Below are positions 1-12,125 of a stretch of 64,000 nt of DNA, piece by piece. The stretch is from NCBI GenBank assembly GCA_013407085.1, contig JACCGJ010018498.1:1-64000 (forward strand), given 5' to 3'. Position numbers and translations under genes: made by a program. The notes under the pieces were generated by a model that saw only the letters and a program-made list of their open reading frames with translations, ran no database searches and was not told the DNA's origin. The DNA is from Atriophallophorus winterbourni (Eukaryota > Platyhelminthes > Trematoda > Plagiorchiida > Microphallidae). How positions within the stretch are numbered: the first letter of the stretch is position 1; every line of letters starts with the position of its first letter.

Positions 1-552
1 GTCATGTCCTTTTGTAACCATGGGGACCATGCTTGAACAGCGTACTCCATCGAGTTAATTATCCGTTGGACTACCAGCTTTGTGAAACTACCGAAGATCC
101 TACTGAGCAGTGCTAAGCTTTGGCAGGGCTTTTTGTTTACCACAGAATACTGCCGTGAAAACTTTAAGTTACTAATCCACACACCTGGGTCTTTCTTTTC
201 GTAACCCATGAAAGTTGCTGAGAATTCGAATAGATTTACCGAGGTTTAACGTTTTACATTTATGGATGCCGAATGATAGGCCGTTTCGTAAGGACCACGT
301 ATGAAGTGCTTCAAGAACTTTTTTGCAGAATTTGGCTATCTTCTATGGTGCGTACGCTAGTCTAGACTTTGATGTCATCCGAAAATAAAATGATTTTGCT
401 GCGTAAGATTTCAGATATATCGTTTGCGTACACCAGGAAGAGTAGTGGCCCCAAGACTTCGCCTTGAGGTACGCCACTTGTAACTTCTGCTGGGCTGGAT
501 AGCGCCCCATTAACTCTAACCCTGATAACTCTACGTGTCAAGTAATCCTGTA
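1..552 (-). mobile_element. CR1-like LINE ORF2 fragment (RT), antisense
   Basis: Read on the - strand, this is a close copy of the part of LINE A lying at about 5950-6540 on the + strand: the RT palm after the LDISKAF block through the segment ending at the PWLQKD motif. The match begins at base 1 and ends at about 552, so the piece runs off the left edge. It is broken by small indels and has no long open frame. It is a dead fragment of the same CR1-like subfamily as LINE A and the piece at 52614. Confidence 0.85.
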
Positions 553-2345
553 TCCTGCTTCGTAGATGGAAAGCATTCAGCTTCCGTTCGTGTATTGCGT
601 GGGTGGTCCAGGTTTCACTGCCGTGCAGTTAAGCATTTACTACGCACGTGCTGCATACCATCATCTTTGTCATCACAGTCAACTTGCGGTTACCCCAAAC
701 ACTATAGTTCAAATCTGGGACAAATGACAGCTGTTCTGCCGATCCGCTATCAACTCCGTATCTTGCGATAAGATTATATTCGCCATGTGTTGAACCAAGA
801 TATGTTGAAATTATGTACTGGTTCAAGCTGACATTTTCCAACAGTGATGATTGGCGTCGATAACAGTCCTATTACAAAGGACTTTGGGTCTTGCTCATGG
901 CTGAGTGTTGCTCCAAGTCTGCATGCCGACGAAAACTGTCCATTAGCGACTAGGATGTTTCTCTGGGAGTGAACAAGAAAGGCTGCATCGTTCGGCAACA
1001 TCAGGTCACGGATTAGCACATCTCGTGCCTTGGTTTGTGATTTCAAACGGTTCAGGTTGAAAAGCTTGCCTTCACTTCACGTGTGTAGGTAAATGTCTAC
1101 TGTCTTCGTCCTGAAAGCGTGCTTCAGAAGCAGAGCAAAGAAAATGCCGAACAGAGTGGGAGCATGAACACACCCTTGTTTGACTCCTCGGCTAATTTCA
1201 GAGGCTTCTGAACTGAAACCGTTAAAATGGATAGAACAAAATAACAAGTTTGAGCAGTCTTGGAGGCAGCCTATCAGATCAAGTATTTTGAAAAGATCCT
1301 CCCTGCTGACGTAGTCGAATGACTTCGTTAAATCAATAAAACAGCGTAGAATGGCATACGCTGTTCCAGACACTTTTCTTGAAGTTGTCTCAGGGAGAAG
1401 ATCATGTCAACGGTTGATCTTCCCCTGCGGAAGCCACTTTGAGATTCGAAGTAAAGTCTTCCCGAAAACTTTAGCAAGACCTTTTGCCTACTTCATTCCA
1501 GAAGGGAGTGACGGCTGTTATTTGTTTGTCAGTCGCCTCTATCAACTTTATGCTTAAATAGCGTGATGATCTTTGTGTCTCGCATCTCTTGTGGGACACA
1601 CCCCTCCTGCCAGCACTGAAGAAGCAAATGGTGAAGAGTTTGTAATAATGCTGCTCTACAGCAGTTGATGAGCTCAGGTGAAATTCCGTCGTCATCAGGA
1701 GCCTTCCCATTCGCTCAGCTGTCGATTGCCCTATTGAGCTCATCAAGAGTAGGGCAGTATCTAGATATTCAATGGTCGGCAAACGCTCGACATTTTTAAG
1801 TACATGCGGTATAACCGTACTGTCCCTAGAGTAGAGAGGGGAGAAGTGCTCTACCCATCTTTCCATCTGCTAAGTTTTGTCGACAATCGGTTTACCAGAT
1901 ACGGACTTGATGAGAAAGCCCGTTTAAAAGTTTTTTTCTGACCAATGGCTCTCTTGATTCCATCATCCATACCGTGAAAATTTCCAGTATCCGCAGCTTT
2001 GGATACAAGGCTAATTTGGCTATCTGGTCCCAATATTCACTTTCAGTCTGTTGGAACCACATTTCTAGCCCGATCTTAGAGTCGTAAAGTTTTCATCTGT
2101 TGTCATACCTTTGAACTTCAAGAATGCTGACCGTTTCTCATCCAACACAGCAGTCATCTCAGAAGTTTTTGCTTCGAACCAGTCGCTCGTTCGAGTTTTC
2201 TTCGGACCGAAAGTGGAAAGTTCGACTCAGCATATGCAGCTTTTTATCGATTCCCAGTTTTCTGAAGCCGATTCGAGTCAGGTTGTTTGGTTAAACTCTG
2301 GTGTGAAGGCTTTTTCAAATCGCGCAGCTAGATTAGGTTCGCACA
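553..2345 (-). mobile_element. RTE/craniofacial-type LINE RT remnant
   Basis: The antisense strand carries RT blocks in the right order but in several frames. From high to low coordinate these are: a linker with KKTFKRAF near 1930, an RWVEHF block near 1860, a finger/palm block with CFIDLTKSFDYVSRED near 1330, GVKQGCVHAPTLF near 1180, the YADD-box region read as LPNDAA near 980, and a C-terminal SETWTT block near 600. The catalytic YADD motif is degraded. The family is the RTE-like LINE often annotated as craniofacial development protein 2-like. Another piece of this family lies at 16275-16405, and a matching endonuclease piece lies in POC1 intron 6. It is non-functional. Confidence 0.75.
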
Positions 2346-2811
2346 TACAACCTACAACGTGCCGTGCGGTCGTATTATTTTGAGCTCCTGATTATCAGGA
2401 TATACCGTTCTTAAACTTACACTTACGTGGATATATTATACGTTGTTGGACTCCTCTGGAACTCAGCTTTCTGGATACACCACTCTCGTAGCGGTATTCG
2501 ATAATACGAGCAAATCGGGATTTATTGTGATTTTCCCATATTGGATCTACGCGAGCAACTCTGTTAATACTCTTCAAGTCCTCAAAGGGATTAACGTCAT
2601 CGGAAAGATCTTATTCTTCGCCGTCGACTGGTCATACTTTCAACATCGTGCGATCAACTACCGGAGAGTATCACCGGATTAAATTCTGATTTTGCTCTTT
2701 TTCGTGAACACTGAATTTTTTGTCGCGCACACTATATTCATCATCGATCGCTCGACAGAGCCAATGCTTGTGTGCAAACCACTGAACAGTGCTGCTCATA
2801 ACCCTGACCGG
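2346..2811 (+). other. probable 5' UTR of LINE A
   Basis: This stretch lies between the RTE remnant and the inferred ORF1 start of LINE A. It has no recognised domain. Bases from about 2764 to 2811 resemble, in inverted orientation, the sequence at 12081-12125 upstream of LINE B ORF1, so at least that part is shared LINE 5' sequence. The exact 5' end of LINE A cannot be set from this window. Confidence 0.45.
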
Positions 2812-4090
2812 ATGACCCCGACACGAAAACAAAGCGCACCGGGCTGCATGTGTGCGGTTTGCCGAAAGTCGGTAAGTCCTAAGGCAAAGTCTGTCACGTG
2901 TTACGATTGTTTGTCGAAAGTTCATGCTAAATGTGACAAATCGCTGACTTCGGATTTAGTATCGATTATTAATGGAGATGATTGTCCTGGTGTCTGTTAT
3001 GTTTGTCTGCTTTGCAAGGCCAAATCAACACCGTCAGCCTCGACGACGAAAACCCCTGAATATGATATTGAGACGCGTCTAAATGGTATGGAATCTAGTA
3101 TACAAAAACTAAATGAACTGATAATAAACGTCATAAAGACACCGTCGTTACCCGTCGTTACTGCCGAAGAGCCGGTAGATAATCTATCATACTCAACTTT
3201 ACCACCAAACCAATCTATGGAAAAGGTTGAATTGTTGCAGCACAGCACCCAGCAGAGTGTTAAAAGCGTCTTAAAGCCGAAAACGTTCACATCGAAGGCC
3301 CCATTAGCGAAAGTTGCCTCAAAAGGAATTTCTCTTAGTGTTATCTGCACCAACGTGCCAGAGTCGACTGAGACGTTATTTTCGAATAGACATCAGAATG
3401 ATTTGGCTGAATGGTTGAAACTGTGCATTCGCATGAATCTCAAAGCGATCCACCCGGTCTCGTTGATTCGCTTGAGTCGTCCTCCCAAAGCGCTACCAAG
3501 ATAAGCCGCGATTGCTCAAGGTAGTAGTGCAAAATGAGAAGGATTTAGAAGATGTACTTCTGTCGACATACTTGCTACGGGACGGCATGGAAAATACATC
3601 TCGTGTATTTGTTGATGTGCCCTGGTCGGAACGGGCAAAATCGCCACCGAAAGGTAACCAAAATAAAACAAACGATCGCAACAAGCGCACCCTTATTCTC
3701 TTAAATGTCCCAGAAGATGCCACCGGTTCAGATACAAAGTGTAAATCCAACCACGACCTACAACAGTGGAGATTTATCAGTAATGCTATCCAAACCACCA
3801 ATGTAACGGTTATCGATACGTTCCGAATCCCAAAGTCATCGAATTACGAAGGTAATGGTCCACGACCCCTTAAACTGACACTTTTGACCACCACTATGGT
3901 GAACACCGTGCTTAACAACTGGAAACAGTATCGATACAAAGTTCCACGAGAGATCAAAATTGTCAGTAAACACCTGAAAACCTGCTCTATCGTGGAAGTT
4001 GCCGGACCCGTTGGTACTGAGCACAGTGATGCCGGGACTCCTGCTCCAAAAAACGGATGTCGACCGACTCTATCGGAGTCGGTGATGTAA
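2812..4090 (+). pseudogene. LINE A ORF1, PHD-finger nucleic-acid-binding protein (frameshifted)
   Basis: This is the first protein of a CR1-like LINE. The start is set at the ATG of MTPTRK at 2812, because the related LINE B has a stop in the frame just upstream but keeps the same MTP start. The N-terminus has a Cys/His pattern typical of a C4HC3 PHD-type finger: CMCAVC, CYDC, KVHAKC, CYVC (about residues 11-66). It is followed by a predicted coiled coil beginning ETRLNGMESS, and then by a domain with ICTNVPES and VPEDATG blocks also found in LINE B. A frameshift near 3490-3512 splits the frame. The last 34 nt overlap the ORF2 start in another frame. By family analogy the protein binds element RNA; this is an inference. 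Confidence 0.8.
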
Positions 4091-6752
4091 TATACCCATT
4101 AACACGAGGCCCACCATCTTTGACACGTACTCAACTTACCTGCTCAAATACTCATCATCCAACACTTTTATCAAGATCTACCATCAAATGTTTATACACC
4201 AACGCACAATGCTTGATAAATAAGTTACCCGAACTAATCGAGCTTCTTCAAAAATATTCACCACTCCTGATAGCCGTAACGGAAACTTGGTTCAATCAGC
4301 AATTAGTTGAGGAGGAAATTTCCATTCCAAACATGTTTCTTTTTCATCGTACTCGAATGGATCGTGGAGGAGGAGGTGTTGCTATTTACTATGATCAACA
4401 CCTCACGTTCAGAGAAATCACGGATAATGATTTGATACTGGAAGATACACTTTGGTGTTCACTTGAATTAGCAACAGGTGAAAACTGTGTTGTTGGTGTG
4501 ATTTACCGACCACCGTCAGCAGACGAAGCATACAATGCTAGTTTAATTGAGAAAACTCAGCTGGTTTTTTCCAGATATCAAAACAACGTCCTGATCATGG
4601 GTGACTTTAATCTCCCGAATTTACTAAAAAGCGAGATTCCACCGGTGAACTCTCTTGATCATCTATTCTACAAAATGTTCAACGAACTTCCTTTATTCAA
4701 CCACATCTCAAGCAGCACTCGCTTCAGAGGCACAAACACACCGTCCATTCTCGATCTTGTTCTGACGAGTGAGGAAAATGTCATCAGGATATCCGCTATG
4801 AAGCACCTCTTGGAAAGAGTGATCATGTAGTCATTGTTTTCGACTATATATCTGAAGCGAAAAGAGCCAGTGATGCTCAGAAGTTGATAAGAAAAATCGA
4901 TACGGTTGCATTATCAATGTCTCTTCAAGAAGTCACCGACTGTGCACCGATTAGCACTGATGTCCAACAATGCTGGTCATCGATACTTCAGAAAATCAAC
5001 CGAAAAATAGAACTCCACTCAAAATATGTTTCAAAACAACTGAAAAAGGATTCAAATTCGTGATCCGGAGTCGAACACGGAAATGGATAAAGGTGAGAAA
5101 CTGTGCGTGGAGAAGCCACATACTGCATTCAACACCTGAATCTTGGGAATCTTACCGTTTGTTGAGAAACAAAGTTACTAAACTTGTCCAGGATGATAAA
5201 GAAAAGTATCAAATGAATCTGATGGATAAAATTGAACGAAATCCGAAGCTCCTCTTCCAGATCGTGAACAGAAAGGCCAGGGTAAAGCCAGGTGTTTCCG
5301 CTTTACTTACTGCGACTGGAACTCGCTCAATTTTACTCTAGAGTGTTCTACCCTAACGAGCGCGTATCCTACAATATTCCTGCATTCATATCGCAGATTA
5401 CAATACACGAAATCGTTGTGAAACCCGAGAGAGTCCTGGTAAAGCTATGCGGGTTAAATACAAAAAAATCCCCGGGTGCTGATGAAATAACACCATTCAT
5501 CCTAAAGCAATGCGCCCATGCTCTATTCTCACCACTCTCTGACCTTTTCAACCTGTCCTTGAGTTGTAGCACGGTTGCTAATGACTGGAAATGTAGACTA
5601 ATCACTCCGATATACAAAGGAGGGAACCGATCTGATGTGTCTAAGTACAGACCAGTCACGTTGTTGCCAGTGGTCTCTAAAGTTCTCGAACGACTTGTGG
5701 CTGACGAACTTATCAAACACTTGGAACAAAATAAGCTTCTTTCCATCACACAGCACGGATTCAGGACAAGACACTCCTGTCTCACCAATCTTCTCATAAC
5801 TCTTGATAATTGGACTCGAGCCGTGGACGATGGATTCCCTATCCATGCTTGTTACTTGGACATGTCTAAAGCTTTTGACCGTGTTAACCACAGCATACTG
5901 CTACAAAAATTGGAGCAGCTCGGGGTGTGCGGCAGACTATTGGCCTGGATAAAGGATTACTTGACTGGTAGAGTTATAAGGGTTAGAGTTGATGGGGTAC
6001 TATCCAGCCCAGTAGAAGTTACAAGTGGCGTACCTCAATGCTCAGTCTTGAGGCCAATACTCTTCCTCGTGTACGCGAATGATAAACCCGAAATCGTACG
6101 CAGCAAAATCATTTTATTTGCGGATGACATCAAAGTCTGGACTAGCATACGCACCATAGAAGATTGCCAAATTCTCCAAAAAGATCTCGAAGCACTTCAT
6201 AATTGGTCCTTGCGGAACTGCTTACCATTCAACATCCAACAATGTAAAATGTTGAACGTCGGTAAATCATTCGAATTCACATACTCTCTGGGATCTCAGC
6301 AACTTCCATGGGTTACTGAAGAGAAAGACCTGGGCGTGTGGATTAGCAGTAACCTGAAGTCTTCACGGCACTGTTCTGTTGTATACAAAAAGTCCTGCCA
6401 AATCTTAGCATTGCTCAGAAGGATCTTTGGTCGTTTCTCAAAGCAAATACTCCCACGTATAATTAACACCTATATCAGACCAACAATGGAGTATGCTGTT
6501 CAAGCATGGTCCCCATGGTTACAAAAGGACATGACCTTGTTGCAACGAGTATACCACCGCGCTACAAAACTGGTGACCGGTCTATACAACAGGCCATACG
6601 AAGAGCGGATTGCAACGCTAAACCTCTTTGACTTTTCGTACCGTCGTCTCAGGGGTGACTTGATCCTGCTTTTCAACATTCTGCATACAGTGGATCACCC
6701 ACTTGAACACCTATTTCATCGGCAAGAAGCACGTGGTAGCAGATCGCACGAA
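4057..6752 (+). pseudogene. LINE A ORF2, APE endonuclease plus reverse transcriptase (frameshifted)
   Basis: This is the CR1-clade-like pol protein that would nick target DNA and copy the RNA. The endonuclease spans about 4180-4860: TNAQ, AVTETW, VIYRPP, IMGDFNLPN, LDLVLTS, and SDH visible only after a frame change near 4805. Two more frame changes near 5045 and 5300 lead to an RT with KSPGADE, YKGG, YRPVTLLP, LDMSKAFDRVNH, SGVPQCSVL (G to C in the usual PQGSVLG) and LFADDIKVW. The C-terminal RIFGRFS, QAWSPWLQKD and YHRATKLV blocks follow. Homology to sister copies ends near 6752, after the RSHE motif, so the true C-terminus is lost. At least three frameshifts make it non-functional. Confidence 0.88.
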
Positions 6753-7076
6753 ACTGGTCGTGGGGTGTGTGAGGGGAAGGCATTCAATTATGGATATTTT
6801 GTTGAAACTGGTGAGAACATGTTGAGTATGTCATTGTACCGTTTCACCCGCCAGCGGCTTCAATTTCTATGCTCGATAGATTGTTACGCTATGAAAGATC
6901 ACTTCAAGATATGATCCCGAAATTCTCGACCGATGTATATACGGTGGCACGATGTTGTTTGGGAAAGTGGCGGTCATCATCCTGTCCTTGTTGTTTGACT
7001 TTGGGTACATTCTACCGACGATTGGCAAAAAGTATTCAACAGGGCAAGCAATATCTTGTGATTGCTTGATGAATAT
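6753..7076. other. unassigned spacer between LINE fragments
   Basis: The open frame of LINE A continues to 6914, but the sequence no longer resembles the family C-terminus. Nothing else is recognised here. It is either diverged LINE sequence or old target DNA. Confidence 0.4.
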
Positions 7077-7440
7077 TTGGGCGGTTCACTCTGAAAACGC
7101 TCACCCCGCATTTTAAATACTTACATCCATCCGACGATAGAATAGATGATCCCAGCTTGGGCATCGTGCCTGCGTGAAGACATTGGATTGCTGGATAACA
7201 TTTATCACCGGGCGACGAAACTACTTGATAGGATGCAGCACATCCCATACCAAGAGCGAATGACCAATCTGGGATTAACCGATTTTACACAAAGGAGAGA
7301 TCCTTACATATAAAATACTGCGGATGAAAAATCAGCCGCTCCGCGATTTGATAAGAATTCACTCAAGTTGTCTCGTTATACCGCAATCAAGACTCGATTG
7401 TAGACATCCCATTTGAACCCACACAAACGAAACAAGGATT
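7077..7440 (+). mobile_element. CR1-like LINE ORF2 C-terminal fragment
   Basis: Translation on + with frame changes gives GRFTLKTL, then CLREDIGLLDNIYHRATKLL, IPYQERMTNLGLTDFTQRR and a degraded tail. These are the C-terminal blocks that follow the RT palm in CR1-like ORF2. The piece is diverged from LINE A and too broken to be functional. Confidence 0.75.
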
Positions 7441-7540
7441 CAAGGTTCCTTGGTTAAAAAAGTTAATACTTTAGAGCACCACAGGATTACGGTATGAATA
7501 AAACATGAAATTTACAATAGTATAAAAGCATTAGAGAATA

Positions 7541-10344
7541 TCAAATGTAAGGCCCATGAATGATGTTCGTTTGCAAGTGCAAGTCCAATTTCGCTTTAAA
7601 AATCGCCAAGAAAGGAGAGTCCACCACATGTTGTGGTAGGGAATTCCAAAGAAATATAGCTCGTAAGGCGAAAAAATGGCGCCGACAATCAAAACGGGAA
7701 CTCGGAACGTAAAGGGAAAAGGTGTGTCCGCGTGTCACTTTTCCATCACATACATCAAGCAAGTGTTTTAGTGGATGTCTTTCGGTAGACACAATTCTAT
7801 AGGTCAGAATAATATCGAGTCGTATCCTCCTTTGGTTAAAGTCACATAGACCCAGACGTCGCAGTATTTCGGTATACGGAACATTGCGAAGACCCATCAC
7901 TAACTTTGTTGCTCTATGATAGATTTTATCGAAGAGAGCAATATCTTTTCGCAACCAAGGAGCCCAGTCCTCGACCGCGTACTCCATCGTAGGTTGAAGG
8001 TAGACATTCATTATCCTTGGTAACGTTACCAGCGAGAATCTTCCAAATATTCTTCGAACGATACCTAACCATCTGTTGGCCCGTCGATATATATTCTGGC
8101 AGTGCACCGTGCTCTTAAGGTTACCACTAATCCACAGTCCAAGATTTTTTCTAGCGAGCTCCATTCTAGGTTTCCAGTTCCCAATCGATATGTCCAAGAA
8201 ACGTTCTTGCCAAGATGGATCATCTTACATTTCTGTATGTTGAATGACATGTCATTCATGGCCGCCCAATTCGACACGCTGTCCACAATCCCCTGCAGAA
8301 CTAATCGGTGTCCAAATTTTCATATCATCCGCGAACAGGACCATTTTAGAAGATATGATTGGGGTTAAATCGTTTATGTATAACAGAAAGAGGATCGGGC
8401 CTAACACAGATCCTTGTGGGACTCCACTCGTGGTTTTGAACGTTTGTGAGAACACTCCGTTAACTATAACTCTGGCGTCGCGATCTGACAGATAGTCACA
8501 CAACCATGAGAGGAGTGGTTCACATATTCCTGAACGCATCAGTTTTTGGAAAAGCAGATGATGATTGACTCTGTCAAAAGCTTTGGAAATGTCTAGGTAA
8601 CAGACGTGGATGCAAGAACTTCTATCCAACTCTTTCGTCCAGTCGTCTAATGCTATGAGAGGATTTGTAAGACACGATCTGTGAGACCGAAATCCATACA
8701 GTGTTGTCGAGAACAAATTAAGCGATCCAAAGTGTGCAACCATTCTTTTCGAGACTATACGTTCCCTGACCCTAGGAAGAGCAGGTAAAATTGTGACGGG
8801 ACGATAATTTGCAGCGTCAGATCGGCAGCCGCCTTTATATATAGTTGTTATCACGCCGGACTTCCAATATTTTGGTACCACTCCCTTAAGCAACGAATAG
8901 TTAAACAGGCTGGAGAGCGGTTCACAAAGCTGACGCAGACAGAACCTGAGCACATCCGGTGTAATGCCATCCGCCCTGGGGATTTTCTTACATTTAGTTT
9001 CAGCAAAGAACTCCAGTGATTCACTTGATTTAATAAAATATCACAATGTTTCGATTCCTGTTTCGATTGAATAGTAAATTGCCAGAGCAATTGCGGTTTC
9101 CAACGATGTTTCAGTGAGTTTTTCACCATTATAAATGGCAAAATACCTTGTTTGACTTTTGTTTTCGCGATCTTGATTTTGCATAGTAACTAAGGTTTGC
9201 GTTCCATTTTGGACAGGAGGATCAATTGGTGCGCTTTCTTATCCTCTCGAATAAGTGCAGTTACTTTGTTGCGTATCATACTGAAATGTTGCCAAGAAGT
9301 AGAATTATTATTGACTTTATGTTGCACCCACGCTGCTCGTTTCCGTGCTATCCACTTTTTTGTTCTGTTGCGGACAACAAAACGAAGTTCATGTATGCAC
9401 CTTTTCTGAACGATCTGCAAGTTCTCGTCTATCTTCAGTTTCAGAAAACCTACAAGTTCGTTCCATTGCGAGTCAGGACTTATGTTGTCCGTCGGAAAAT
9501 GCGTAAGCTGCACGAGCGATTTACCCAGGGCCAATTTATTTACCCGGCGAACCATCCCATTCGGAGCAAGCGATTGCTGAGTACTGCAAACATATTCGAA
9601 CATAAGCACTGGATGGTCACTAAGACCCAGCGGAGCCTGGAATTCGATCGCTTCGATAGATTGTTCTTCCGAAGTCAACACCAAATCCAAGACAGAGGGG
9701 CGGTCAGAACCTATCCTCTGGGTGCAATCGTGAACATGGTTGTATAACGGGACTGAATTTAGTAATTCTCTAAATCTGTATTCTAGCGTTTGTGGGGAGT
9801 GATCGTCCCTGAGATAAAAGGTGGACAGATTAAAATCACCCATAATAATTGTCATTGCTTGCTGTGTGAGAGTCAAGCGCTGATGCACTTGGATCCTTTC
9901 GTTGTACGATTCCGTAGATGAGGGGGACCGGTAGACCACACCAATAATGCAAACTTCACCAGACAACAGTGTTAAAGAACACCAAATTGTATCCTCGAGC
10001 GTGAATTCTGTGTTGTCTATTGGTTGGCACTGGAGTCGATTATGATAATAAAGAGCAACAACACTACCACTTCTTTTTCGGTCGTTCCCTATCAAATTCA
10101 TATTTGGAATGAATATCTCCGTTTCACTCAATTGGGAAGAATACCATGTTTCTGTAATGGCGATAATGTCACGTGAGTAGCGCGAACGTATCTCGGTTAA
10201 CTCAGCTAATATGTTCGGAAGGCTTTGCGCATTTGTATATAGACATCTTATAAAGTTTGTGGTGTTCAAATCATGAAAAGTTATCAATGGGCCGAGTCGG
10301 TTAGAGTCGGAATGCTCAAGTTTTTTGGAGCTATCGCTTGACAT
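7541..10344 (-). pseudogene. LINE B ORF2, APE endonuclease plus reverse transcriptase (frameshifted)
   Basis: This is the pol of a second nearly full-length CR1-like LINE, read on the - strand. The endonuclease (about 10250-9570) is intact in one frame: LYTNAQS, AITETWYSS, GVVYRSPSS, IMGDFNLS, SVLDLVLTSEE, LGLSDHPVL, so all main catalytic blocks are present. A frame change near 9190-9140 precedes the RT, which shows YKGGCRSDAANYRPVT, YLDISKAFDRVNHH, SGVPQGSVLGPILF and LFADDMKIW. Another break near 8280 leads to the C-terminal part with RRIFGRFS, PWLRKD, YHRATKLV and a complete end at 7541. ORF2 starts inside the 3' end of ORF1, as in LINE A. It is inactive because of its breaks, but less decayed than most copies here. 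Confidence 0.88.
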
Positions 10345-11580
10345 TCAGGTTTAACCTCATCAATATGCGTTTGTGGCTCGGTACTATCCGTTTGCTTGCT
10401 TTCGGCTATTACCCCGGGCAAGCTCAACTTGACGTTTTGGGGTAGGTTTTTTCTATTAGCTTTCCATTCACGTTTGATATTATCGGTCATTTCGGTCGTG
10501 AAGAAGGTTAGCTTTAAAGGGCTAGGACCTTGCCCCTTATAGTTGTCTGAACGCGGTATCCTAAATACATCCACATGTATGGCATTTTTTATACCAATTG
10601 TTTCGGCTAGATATTTCCACTGTTTGTGATCGTGCTCAGACTTTTCCTGCGATGGTACGTCAGCAGCGCCTTCCGGAACACCTAGAATTACAACACTTCT
10701 TGGATTACTTTCTCCTCTAGATTTATGCGACGAACATGGTAAGTCTGCATGGATACGACATGTAGTATCTGGATCACCTCTAAGAAGGTAAGCATTTAAG
10801 AGTACGTTTTCCACGTCCCCCGCAGATTGCAGCGTTATTTTTAAATGGCGAGGATCATCCTTGTGAGGAGAATTCAGGTGGCAGTTTAATCGAACTATTG
10901 ATGAAGGAGTAACTGCGGCCAGTCTCATCAGACTACAGAGTTTATGCCACTCAACGAAGTCTTGTTTTTGCTTAGCTTCGAACAGCGTTTCCTGCGACTC
11001 GGTCACGTTTGTACATATAAGAATAAGGTTTACACCAGCGGATTTTGTTTTATAGTTTGAGTCAGTCAATTTAGTAGTGGTTTTTCTGAGTCCTTTCTCG
11101 TTTCCGTTAAGCCGAGGAGTCACTGATCCCAACGAACGCTTCCCCGTTTTAGTCACCATCTGCGCGGTTATCTTGACAAATGTTGGCCTGTTCGATTGTG
11201 ATGGATTTTCTACCGGCTCCTCGGCAGTAACTTCTAAGTCGGGCAACAGTGGTGCCTTTATGACCTTGTTGTTCAATTCATTCAGTTTTCGCATACTGGA
11301 TTCCAGTCCATTAAGACGCGTCTCAATTTCATTCACTGGGATTTTCGCCTCCGAGAATGACGCTGTTTAATGGCCCAGCAAGGTTGGCAAACGTAGCAAA
11401 CACCGGGATAAACATCTCCATTAATATTCGATACTAAATCTGAGGCTAGCGATTTGTTGCATTTAGAATGAACTTTCGAAAAACAATCGTAACACGTGAC
11501 TGACTTCACCTTAGGACTTACCGACTTTTGGCAAACCGTACACATGCAACTCTGTGCGCCTTGAATCCTTTTCGGGGTCA
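10284..11580 (-). pseudogene. LINE B ORF1, PHD-finger protein (frameshifted, 5' end split by insertion)
   Basis: This is the orthologous first ORF of LINE B. From 11545 down it shows CMCTVC, CYDC, KVHSKC and CYVC (C4HC3-type finger), then a frame change near 11336, then ETRLNGLESSMRKLNELN (coiled coil). A C-terminal region with ICTNVTES, VVILGVPEGAA and VDVFRIPRSDNYKGQG follows and aligns block for block with LINE A ORF1. The natural start codon and a few codons lie beyond the Penelope insertion: the MTPKR start is at 12081-12067, and its sequence is repeated at 11580-11567 as target duplication. The last 61 nt overlap the ORF2 start. Confidence 0.82.
11567..11580. repeat. 14-bp target-site duplication, left copy
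   Basis: CCTTTTCGGGGTCA occurs here and again at 12067-12080, exactly bracketing 486 bp of Penelope-like sequence. On the - strand it is part of the ORF1 start of LINE B (encoding MTPKR when joined to its T). Confidence 0.85.
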
Positions 11581-12066
11581 GCCATCGATTGGAATAAGTT
11601 TGGGACCGATCGTGTATTCATAATGCAAAGAAATTTGAGTGGAATCGGTTAGAGTAGTTTTTGGGTAACGTTTCACTTCTGACACAGAAGCTTCGTCAGA
11701 CCAAGGGTGATAGTCAGGAGAGGGAACATGATTAAGTAGCGGTCAACCCACCACCACTTATTTGACCTTACCGCTAAACAGCATATAGTACGCTTACCGT
11801 GTGTCACGTCTCGTGGGAATGACCAGGATCAGTGGTCGATTTTCCTACTAGTGTGTATCCATCTCAATCTGATACAAGTGAACACGGTCAAGGTCAGTTG
11901 ATACGTCGGTCCACATGCGTAAAAGTACATAACAAACGGGGTTAAGGTTAACCTATTTTTGAAGAAAAACAATAATCTAATTAACGAGTAGGTATAAGGT
12001 GACTAAAAACTATTTACCGTCGCAGCAGTGCCGAGCGCCAGATTGTGGAGATTTCTACCCCATCCA
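11581..12066 (-). mobile_element. truncated Penelope-like element (copy 2) inside LINE B
   Basis: From 12066 down on the - strand the sequence matches the end of the GIY-YIG ORF of the copy at 60952-62447 (EIST.WRSA, then a stop), its 3' UTR and the hammerhead-like motif. The leftmost 76 bp (11581-11656) instead match, on the + strand, the first 75 bp of that other copy. The two copies also begin at the same base next to their target duplications. It is a 5'-truncated insertion with an inverted terminal segment, younger than LINE B because it interrupts it. Confidence 0.85.
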
Positions 12067-12125
12067 CCTTTTCGGGGTCATTCAGTCAAGGTTGTATGCA
12101 GTACTGTTCAGTGGTATGCGCAGCT
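12067..12125 (-). mobile_element. 5' end of LINE B beyond the Penelope insertion
   Basis: On the - strand this carries the LINE B ORF1 start (ATG at 12081-12079) and upstream sequence matching LINE A at about 2764-2820, including the PLNS.A segment. In LINE B that upstream frame has a stop, which supports MTP as the ORF1 start. Bases 12067-12080 are the right copy of the 14-bp duplication. Confidence 0.75.
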
